Assembly (NCBI GenBank): GCA_020064725.1
Contig: JAGTWJ010000011.1
Span: 682,001 to 746,000, forward strand
Length of the DNA: 64,000 bases
Direction: 5' to 3'
Origin: Drechslerella dactyloides
Lineage: Eukaryota; Ascomycota; Orbiliomycetes; Orbiliales; Orbiliaceae
Positions 56,702 to 64,000 of this stretch are shown here, piece by piece. The notes below the pieces were generated by a model. The model made no database searches. It worked only from the letters and a program-made list of their open reading frames with translations, and was not told the DNA's origin. Position 1 is the first letter of the stretch. Every line of letters starts with the position of its first letter. The translations under genes were made by a program, and so were the position numbers.

Positions 56702-58560
56702 TCACACCTCCTCTCGTGTCCTCGACCGTCCTCGGCTCCGCGGCCGGTGGAAGATTCCCGTTGGACTCGACGACCCGATCGGAGTTGCGGCAGGTGTCAC
56801 GTCCGCTGACGGCCGTGGGCTCAACGACCGCCTCGGGCTCCACGACCTCCGCGGACTCGGCGACCGTCGTGGGCTCAGCGATCGCGGTGGACTCTCCGAG
56901 CGCTTCGGGCTTGGTGCTCTCGTGGGACTGAGGGACCCGAGTGGACTGCGGGACCGCCGTGGACTCAACGACCGTCGAATCCCCGCGCTCAGCGACCGTC
57001 GGCGGCCGAGCAGCGGTGACGTCTCCCGACTCACAACGGGAGTCGGAAGGGGGCTCATCACGCGCGGTTTGGGCCTGAACGCATGCCGGAACAGCCACGC
57101 GGTGATGTTTCGCCAAGTATTGAACGCGATACGCAGCAAGCTCGTGTCCTCGAGTGTTTCCTGCAGGATATACCCCAGATAGCACACCGTCCCCGCCAGC
57201 AGTCCGACGGCGTCATTGCGCGCCGCGACGACCCCGCCGAGCGTCGCGAGCATGATCACGAACCGTTCCTTCTTCTCCCGGTCCGTGATGTCCACGCGGA
57301 CCAGCCGCTCGCGGTGGAGTCGCAGCCCGAGCGTCGGGTGGATCACTGCGCGGTTCTCGACCTGTACTTCCCACAGGTCGCGGGCGGTGGAGTTCAGGTC
57401 CTCGCCGACCTTGGCCAGCTCGACGCCTGCGGCGAAGACGAGGACGACGAGGAAGGATTTGGGGAAGTTGACGAGGAGTGTCGTGACGGACGACCCGAAG
57501 AAGAGGCCGACGAAGACCTTGGCGATACCGAGGATGACGGGTGCGGCTCCGGAGCGCGCGCCGAAGCGGTATTGTGCGGAGAGGCCGCCGCTGCCGTGGC
57601 AAACGGGCATGGCGCCGAACCAGCAGCCGATGAGATTCATTCCCGCAACGCTGACGCCGAGAGCCTCCATGGACGGCGGGGGCCGTTCGGGTAGGAGGTC
57701 AGCGGAGAGGTAGGAGACGGCAATGACGGAATTCAAAACGGTGAGCGGCAGCTGTCCCAGTCCCGCGTACCAGAACCCGTTGGCAACGTCGGCCCAGGCC
57801 GGCGGCATCCACGACGGCATGTTCCACCCCGGCTGCGGCACGTCGACCCCTCCGACGGTGATAACGAGGAACATGCCGAGCGCAAACATTAACAGCGTGT
57901 AGGGAAACTGCTTCTGGCGGGAGGTGAAGCAGAGCAGAACCCAGGCGAGGAGCACGACGATGTAATTGTCGGCCGAGTGGGCGGACCAGCTGAGCTTCAT
58001 GAGGGTGGTGCCGGCGTTGAGGACGAGGGAGAGGCCGGCGCCCATCTGGATGCCCTTGATGAGGGGGATGGGAATGCGCTCGCCGAACTCCGTGAGCAGA
58101 CCCGAGACGGACAGCAGGAAGACGATGACGGAGACGGATATGCCGGCGCCCATTGTCTCGGCGAGGGTCATAGGGCGGGCGACGGACAAGCCCGCGATGG
58201 CTTTCATCGGCTGCACCACAATCCTGCACGCGCAATACACCCGTTAGCATCCGTTTGTACAAAAAAAAAATCAACAGTAATTGGAGAGAGCAGGTGAATA
58301 TTTATAACGTACGGAACGCCGAAGAAGCTGCCGGAGAGGATGTTCCAGAAGCCGGAAAAGATGAATGTCGCGGTGGGATCGATCGTGCCGGCGGCGGCCA
58401 TGGCGGTGAGCAGCGGCAGGAGGGTGCCGAGGTCGCCGAGAGAGCCGGCGAGCTCACCGAGGGGATTGTCGAAGGCCGTCCGCCAGTTGTAGAACGTCGA
58501 CCGCCAGAAGGACGGCCGGCCGCGAGACAGCGGCTGCGGGGGCCGCAGCGAGGGCGCCAT
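56702..58560 (-). CDS. Molybdate transporter, MOT1 family
   Basis: A membrane transporter of the MOT1 family (SulP-related), which imports molybdate for molybdenum-cofactor enzymes. Two minus-strand exons, 58560-58313 and 58223-56702 (donor GTACGT, acceptor TGCAG), give 589 residues. The first MOT1 motif is GELAGSLGDLGTLLPLL, followed by FGVPIVVQPMKAIAGLSVA; the second is GAMPVCHGSGGLSAQYRFGARSG. About ten hydrophobic segments span residues 45-445. After the membrane domain comes an unusual tail of about 110 residues dominated by Ser-Pro-Arg repeats (SPRRS type), ending in RSRGRSRTREEV. The ATG at 58560 is the first in frame. A sulfate transporter is less likely because STAS and SulP signatures are absent. 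The cellular membrane it occupies is not clear. Confidence 0.9.
56815..57020 (-). repeat. Ser-Pro-Arg coding repeats in the transporter tail
   Basis: Degenerate tandem repeats of units such as RSLSPRRS and RSPSPRRS, about eight SP-R units within 67 residues, produced by related short DNA units (CGGGACCG/CGACGG-like on the plus strand). Confidence 0.75.
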
Positions 58561-59729
58561 GGCGAAATTAAAAAGAGCGTCGATAATGCTACAGTATGAT
58601 ACAGCGACCGTAAACGTACAATTTAATTATTGAAGCCGGAGAAATAAAAAAAAAAGAGTGAATAGCTGCAGAAGGAGCGTGATCCGCCGTATATAAAGGT
58701 GGACGCGGGCGGGGATAAGGAGCCATGGTCGAGGCCGAGCTGCGATAAAAGTATTTTTGTGGAGGGATCAGAGAGATCAGACGGGCAGGCTCATGTGAGG
58801 CGGGTGGAGGTAGGTGGCCGGGGGGGCAGCCACGCCGCTGGAACCCACGTGCGGCGGCTGGCGACAGATTTGTCAACGGCTGTCGACAATGATTCTCTCG
58901 AGATCTCTGATTCGGCTAGTTTGGAGGGCGGAAGGATGTGTCGATTGTCATGGGGAGGGCTGTCGATGGCGACGCGGAGCTCGGGCGGTCAACCGCGATG
59001 GGCAGGCTGCCTTTTGTTCTCCGCATTTTGCCATGCCGCGGAGGTCGAAGGCTGTCAGGCAGCCAGGCGAGAGACAGCATCCAGGCGGTCTCCTGCCCGA
59101 TGCCTATTAATATAATATATCTCGTTGGTATTGCCGGTGGTGGTAGTTGAAGCGGTGATGATGGTGGTGATGGTGGTGATGGTGGTGATGGTTACACAGC
59201 GGAAACATCACCAGCCACCGGCGGCTGACATAATCCGCCCTTGAACGACCAGATCGGGACCGCACTGCATCCAGCCTCGACGATATCGATATCGAGAAGT
59301 ACAATGTTAGCATCCTGTCCTCTCGACGGATGCGATGTCCTGCAGCCAGCTTGCCCCGATCGGACTGGATATTCCTGGCCCGGCCGGCTTGGACTCGCCC
59401 GCGATTGGCCGCCACTCGCTGAGGCCTGCGCCTGTCGTCATTGCTCGCGTACTCGCGCTCGAAACGTCAACATCCACCACGGCAACTTTAATTGCAACAT
59501 CGCCTCTCCACATCGCCATCACATCACGACTGGATGGCCTCTCCTCCGTGAGCTGGCCCGTGGAGACACCGGCTCCTCTCGATCCCACCTCGCTCGCCAT
59601 GTGACGGTCCTGTTCCCACTCCTCCCACGTCAATCGCCCTCAATCGCTCGCCATCCCTGTCGTGAAACCAAGAGATAGCCTCCCGGCCGGTCTCATCGCC
59701 AGCCTCCCCGTCCGGATCCTGCCACCGCC
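58561..59729. promoter_or_regulatory. Divergent promoter region: transporter and dysferlin-domain gene
   Basis: About 1.2 kb between divergent starts, with TATATA near 58690, a TAATATAATATAT patch at 59109 and a (GGTGAT)n microsatellite at about 59154-59193. No gene seen. Confidence 0.55.
59154..59193. repeat. (GGTGAT)n microsatellite
   Basis: Imperfect GGTGAT/GGT repeat of about 40 nt in a divergent promoter region. Confidence 0.8.
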
Positions 59730-61758
59730 ATGGCTTCGTCCCTCCGCCGCTTCTCCATCAACCTGGCCAGCTCCCAGAAGCACCCCTCCGAGCCCGAGCC
59801 CGACCACTTCATCGTCCTCAAGGACAATACCGTCCCCGCTGCTCCGCCTACCAACCGCGACTCCCTCGCCCGGGATACCACCCGCGACAGCATCCTCTCC
59901 GACCATCGCACCAGCAGCAGCTTCCCCTACCGAGACTCCTACGGCGGTGCCGCCCTCTCTCGTGCGACCACCAGCAACCTCAGCAGCGTCTCCGAGAACG
60001 GCTCGCCCGCTCCGTCCGCTACCGCCTCCCGCGCCCAGTCCGTCGCCTCCTTCAGCGAGGGCGTCGACTCCCCCGCCAACGTCCGCACCAGCGGCCACTT
60101 CTCCTCCGCCGCCGGCCCATCCTCCTCCGCGGGCCACATCGCCGGCCACAAGCGCAAAGACTCCCTCCGCAAGCACCTCGCCGAACGCAAGTACCAGCGA
60201 CAATGGAAGCAGCCGATCAACAACATCAACTCCGGCGAGATGTCCGGCAAGTCCTCCTCCAGCACGTCCGAGGTCGACACATCCGACGACGACTACGATT
60301 CAGACCCGAACGGCGGCCGTAAAAGCAAGCGGCTCGACAAGGAAAAGGACCGCATCAAGGGCCTCCCCACCGCCGTGCTCTCCAAACAGGACGAAATCCG
60401 ATACAAGGGCGCCCGCGCCCTGCGTAAAGCCCGGCAAGTCGGCCGCCGCGTCCGCAAGGAAGAACTCGTCGACGACGCCGGCGAGCTCGACATCCTTTAC
60501 GAAAACCAGCGCGGTACCTTCCTCTTCGGCATCCCCATGTTCTCCGCGAAATCCCTCCTCCCGGTCGACTCGGCGCCCTGGACGAACCGCCACCACGCGC
60601 CGAGCGCCGTCAACATCTTCACCGCGCAGGTACCCGACCCGTCGTGGGTGTGGGCGTGGAAGTCCTTCGCCGTGGACATGACCGGCGACGTGGACGAGGA
60701 AGGCTGGCAGTACTCCTTCGCGTTCCGAGGGTCTAAGTGGCACGGCAACGCGGTCTGGTGGCACGGCTTCGTCCGTCGACGGCGGTGGATCCGCAAGCGC
60801 GTCAAGCGGCGACTGCCGGACGGCGTCGACGACGCGCATAACCTGACACCGGAGTACTTTACCATCCACTCGCGGCACGCGAGCGTCCTGACGGAGCCGT
60901 CGGGGTACTACTCGAGTTCCATCCGTAGCCTAGAGCGGAACAGCAAGCTGGAGGAGTACCCGACCGCCACGCACGAGTCCGAGGACAGCGAGCTGGAGGA
61001 CGTCGAGATCCACGACATCCCCGCGCTGATGCGCGCGTTCAAGCGCGCACGACTGGACCGGGAGAAGATCGAGGCCCTCACGAGCTTCCTCGACCACGGC
61101 GGCGCCGAGGTCATCTACCTCGCCGACAGCGTGCGTACATCTACTCCCATCCTCCCCCAAATACGAATGATGCTAATAAACTCTACAGATTCCGCGGATT
61201 ATGCGCAGCATGATATTCCAGCAGTCCCGCCGCCAGCTCCTGCACGTCCTCCTCGACACGCTCAACCGCGTGAACAAGAAGCGGCAAGACCGCATCAAGC
61301 CTGCCGAGGCGCCAAACGGCAAAGCCGCAACGCCAGCCACCACCCCCGACGAAGAAGACTTTGACGACGACGACGAAAAGCGGTACATCGACGGCCTCGG
61401 CCGCGCGGTGGACGCGGGCGAAGAAGAGGTCCGCAAGCTGGAATACTGGAGCGACATCAAGAAGGCCCAGCAGGAAGGTTACGTGGGTGTCGAACACACG
61501 CACGACCACGCCGCGCACGCCAAAATTCACATCAGCCCGCCGCCGCGACGACGGGTCGGCGATGGCGACGAGTCGGACTATGAGTATGCGAATATCTGGC
61601 GGGCGCGCGGCAAGATTGCGAAGCAGCGGAAGGAGCAGATTGCGGGGAAGGCGCGGGGTGAGTTTGCTGAGCGGGATGGCTCGGATCGGAGTTCGCTTGG
61701 GAGCGACGGTGGTACTATCACCGCGCGGGATAAGGGGAAGGGACGGGCGACTGCGTAG
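59730..61758 (+). CDS. Dysferlin-domain protein (Mug65/Spo73-like)
   Basis: Contains a fungal dysferlin domain, found in peroxins such as Pex30 and in sporulation proteins (Mug65, Spo73) acting at membranes; the specific role here is unknown. Two exons, 59730-61130 and 61189-61758 (donor GTGCGT, TGCTAATAA branch, acceptor TACAG), give 656 residues. Residues 1-200 are Ser-rich and disordered, with a coiled basic stretch (HKRKDSLRKHLAERKYQRQ). The dysferlin N and C parts cover about 245-355: LYENQRGTFLFGIPMFS, then WVWAWKSFAVDMTGDVDEEGW and a Trp/Arg-rich HGFVRRRRWIRKR. A helical region with FKRARLDREKIEAL and a charged C-terminus follow. No membrane segment is evident, unlike Pex30, so the Mug65/Spo73 likeness is preferred. 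Confidence 0.86.
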
Positions 61759-62799
61759 ACTGAATCGGACAGTCTGAAGTGCATTCAATTGGCGTTACTT
61801 CCTTCTATTTTTTTTTTTGTTCTATGTTGGTCAGGGAAATGGCTCGGATTGCATGGATTGGATGCCGCGGATGGCTATTTATCTACTACCCTTTAATATC
61901 TTCGTTTTAGTACGATACTATTCGATACTCCTTCGGCGTGGCGATTGGCTTTTTTCTCTTTGTACCGTATACTAGCATGGAGCGAGCGGGATGTTCGCAT
62001 AGCGTTAGCTTACAATCTACCTTTTATATCCATCACATCTATCAACAATTGAACGCGAATATGCCTTTGAATGGGCCTAGCCCGCCATACGTAGTACATC
62101 TTGTATGCGTCAGCTACATGTATACATATGCGCGACATGCACGTCTATGATACCGTCTATACATTTCCAAGCATGAGTGGTTGTGCATTTGCCGTCTCCG
62201 CACGACATTCTCGGATCAATTGTGGAGAAACTCACCCGTGGTACTTACAAAGTATATTCCCGAGAAGCACGCCGAGGCCGTCATAGCGTGACGACTTACG
62301 GACATCCACTGTCCGAAGCTATAGCTCCATGATACATGGTAGCTCGTCCACCCCGCCCGTTAGCGAACCTCACTCCATATGTAGGTATACAACCCAATGC
62401 GGCCTGCCCTAGTAATAACATACTCAAGTTAGGGCGACGACGTCCTCGGACAGGCTACAATGCAATATATTACAGGTGGATTTCAATCGACGGGTCCGCC
62501 CTTTTTGCCTAAATGCCGATAGTCGAGATGCATAATTACCCGACGACGCATCCGAGGGCTCGCGGTGTGTGCGCCATGGCTCGGTTTACGCACTTCTACG
62601 GCTTCGGGACGAATGGTGCCGTGGATGTGCATCATGCATACATACCGTCGCTAACCTACCTGTCGTACATATATAATCTTTGGGGGTGTATAAATATACG
62701 CATGGACCGACGTCGACGTCGACGTCTACAGCAGGTGCGCATTGCGTGAACCCGCATACGTAGTCGGATAGAGTCACGTAGTAGGACAGACAGCACAAG
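61759..62799. other. Intergenic: promoter of GH31 gene
   Basis: No gene seen. A T-tract at 61808-61820 fits the 3' UTR of the dysferlin gene. Three tandem GACGTC palindromes (62709-62726) lie about 75-90 nt upstream of the GH31 ATG. Confidence 0.55.
62709..62726. promoter_or_regulatory. Triple GACGTC palindrome upstream of GH31 gene
   Basis: Three perfect tandem copies of GACGTC. This hexamer overlaps the core of CRE-like bZIP sites (TGACGTCA), but the flanking bases are not those of a full CRE. A regulatory role is inference. Confidence 0.4.
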
Positions 62800-64000
62800 A
62801 TGAAGTTCACAGAGGGCATGTGGAAGGTCCGCAGCGGCATCCAGATCAACTGGATGTCCCACGTCGAACGCATCGTCGCCACCGACGACGCCTCCGCCAC
62901 CCTCCTGCTCGCACGATACACCCGCGGCCGCGGCGACACCCTCAATGCGGGGACCCTCACCGCCGCCATCACCGCCCCGCGTGAAGGGATCACGGCCGTA
63001 AAGTTCTCCCACCACACGGGCGCGGAAGACCTCGGCCCGCACTTCCCACTCGCGACGGACGATACAGCGCCCCCGTCGATTGAGAATGTACCCGGCGAGA
63101 AATTGACCGTCGCAACGGGCCCGCTGACGCTCGCGGTGAACACGGCGCCGAACGCCCTGTCGTTCGACTATACGGCTGCTCCCACCGGCAAGCGGCTGAC
63201 GGGCCATTCCTTCCGCTCGATAGCCTTCGTCTCCGACGCCACGACCGCGAAACATCACCATGCGGACAGCATCTACGCGCAAAAAGACACCTACCTCCTC
63301 CTCGAACTCGACCTCGCCGTCCACGAGAAGATATACGGCCTCGGCGAGCGCTTCGGCCCCTTCGTCAAGAACGGGCAGGCCATCGACATCTGGAACGAAG
63401 ACGGCGGGACTTCCTCCGAACTCGCGTACAAGAACGTTCCCTTCTACCTCTCCTCCCGCGGCTACGGCGTCTTCATCAACCATCCCGGCCGTGTGCATCT
63501 CGAAGTCCAGTCCGAGCGGACCACCCGCGTCAACATTGTCGTCAAGGGCGAGAGCCTCGAGTACATGGTGATAGCGGGGCCGACGCCGAAGGACATCCTG
63601 CAACGGTATACAGCATTGACGGGCCGTCCGTCGCTGCCGCCGGCGTGGAGCTACGGTCTCTGGCTGACGACGTCCTTCACAACATCGTACAGCGAGGAAA
63701 CGGTGACGTCGTTCCTCGACGGGTTCAAGCAGCGCGACATCCCGCTGTCCGTGTTCCACTTCGACTGCTTCTGGATGAAGAGTTACCAGTGGTGCGACTT
63801 CCAGTTCGACGAGGAGAACTTCCCGGACCCAAAGGCGTACCTCGACCGGCTCAAGGCTCGAGGGTTCAAGACTTGCGTCTGGATAAACCCGTACATCGGG
63901 CAGGCATCGCCGCTGTTCGACGAGGGGAAGAAGAACGGGTACTTTGTCATGCGCGCGGACACCCCGCGCCCGACGGTCTGGCAGTGGGACGAGTGGCAGG
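62800..64000 (+). CDS. GH31 alpha-xylosidase (3' partial)
   Basis: An alpha-xylosidase of glycoside hydrolase family 31, YicI-like, releasing xylose from isoprimeverose-type ends of xyloglucan oligosaccharides. The frame opens at ATG 62800 and stays open for 400 codons to the window edge without an intron. It shows the galactose-mutarotase-like N domain, YGLGERFGPFVKNG, then the start of the barrel: PPAWSYGLWLTTSFTTSY, FHFDCFWMKSYQWCDFQFD and CVWINPYIGQ. These match alpha-xylosidases more than alpha-glucosidases. The nucleophile and acid/base residues lie beyond the window. No signal peptide is present, so an intracellular enzyme is expected. Confidence 0.93.
   Translation, partial: MKFTEGMWKVRSGIQINWMSHVERIVATDDASATLLLARYTRGRGDTLNAGTLTAAITAPREGITAVKFSHHTGAEDLGPHFPLATDDTAPPSIENVPGEKLTVATGPLTLAVNTAPNALSFDYTAAPTGKRLTGHSFRSIAFVSDATTAKHHHADSIYAQKDTYLLLELDLAVHEKIYGLGERFGPFVKNGQAIDIWNEDGGTSSELAYKNVPFYLSSRGYGVFINHPGRVHLEVQSERTTRVNIVVKGESLEYMVIAGPTPKDILQRYTALTGRPSLPPAWSYGLWLTTSFTTSYSEETVTSFLDGFKQRDIPLSVFHFDCFWMKSYQWCDFQFDEENFPDPKAYLDRLKARGFKTCVWINPYIGQASPLFDEGKKNGYFVMRADTPRPTVWQWDEWQ

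Noticed and set aside
57083..57694. 203-codon plus-strand frame opposite the molybdate transporter
   Set aside because: Glu/Asp/Gly/Arg-rich antisense shadow of the transporter's GC-rich codons.
59662..60681. 339-codon plus-strand frame overlapping the dysferlin-domain gene
   Set aside because: Pro/Ser/Thr/Arg low complexity in the wrong phase; the dysferlin-domain frame is the real one.

Overview
The window is nuclear DNA of a filamentous ascomycete (Pezizomycotina). The evidence is a class III chitin synthase, small spliceosomal introns (mostly 60-100 nt, with GTANGT donors, CTAAC/CTGAC-type branch sites and YAG acceptors) in most genes, CT-rich leaders, and a set of conserved fungal housekeeping proteins. 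I cannot fix the genus. The genes are intron-dense, with several very short exons, which would suit a eurotiomycete-like lineage, but that is a guess. I saw no rRNA, complete tRNA, CRISPR, transposon or virus-derived gene.

Layout. 1-23 kb, mainly plus strand: the 3' part of an NBR1-type autophagy receptor (ZZ fingers, FW domain, LIR); the NEDD8-conjugating enzyme UBC12; mitochondrial ketol-acid reductoisomerase (ILV5); a DUF1223 protein; an unrecognised acidic protein; a class III chitin synthase; a low-molecular-weight tyrosine phosphatase; and, on the minus strand, mitochondrial ribosomal protein uL22m. 23.1-32.1 kb is a gene-poor stretch of about 9 kb with no gene I can support. 32-37 kb is the U4/U6 snRNP recycling factor PRP24, with a long repetitive N-terminus. 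37.6-41.3 kb, minus strand: an unrecognised 803-residue protein and the coactivator MBF1. 41.9 kb: an intronless ACC deaminase. 43.2-44.6 kb, minus strand: a histidine-phosphatase (phosphoglycerate mutase-like) gene of six exons. 45.7-47.7 kb: NADP-isocitrate dehydrogenase. 48.5-58.6 kb is a run of six minus-strand genes: an unrecognised acidic protein, UTP15, GUF1, MAD2 and a molybdate (MOT1-family) transporter, with the acidic protein the least certain (five recognised or modelled loci plus its own third exon make up the run). 59.7-64 kb, plus strand: a dysferlin-domain protein and the start of a GH31 alpha-xylosidase that leaves the window.

The genes do not form one pathway; this is ordinary core genome. 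Loose themes are mitochondrial translation (uL22m, GUF1), RNA and ribosome biogenesis (PRP24, UTP15) and central metabolism (ILV5, IDP). I found no convincing new multi-gene system. The most striking observation is in the NADP-isocitrate dehydrogenase gene. Between 47064 and 47189 two complete small introns stand back to back, separated by one nucleotide (T at 47126). Only by keeping that T as a one-base exon is the invariant KNYDGDVQSD segment restored. The same gene has an 11-nt exon, a mitochondrial presequence, an internal ATG suitable for a cytosolic form, and a C-terminal SKL peroxisomal signal. All exon boundaries were worked out by hand from splice signals and protein-family conservation; none is supported by transcript data.
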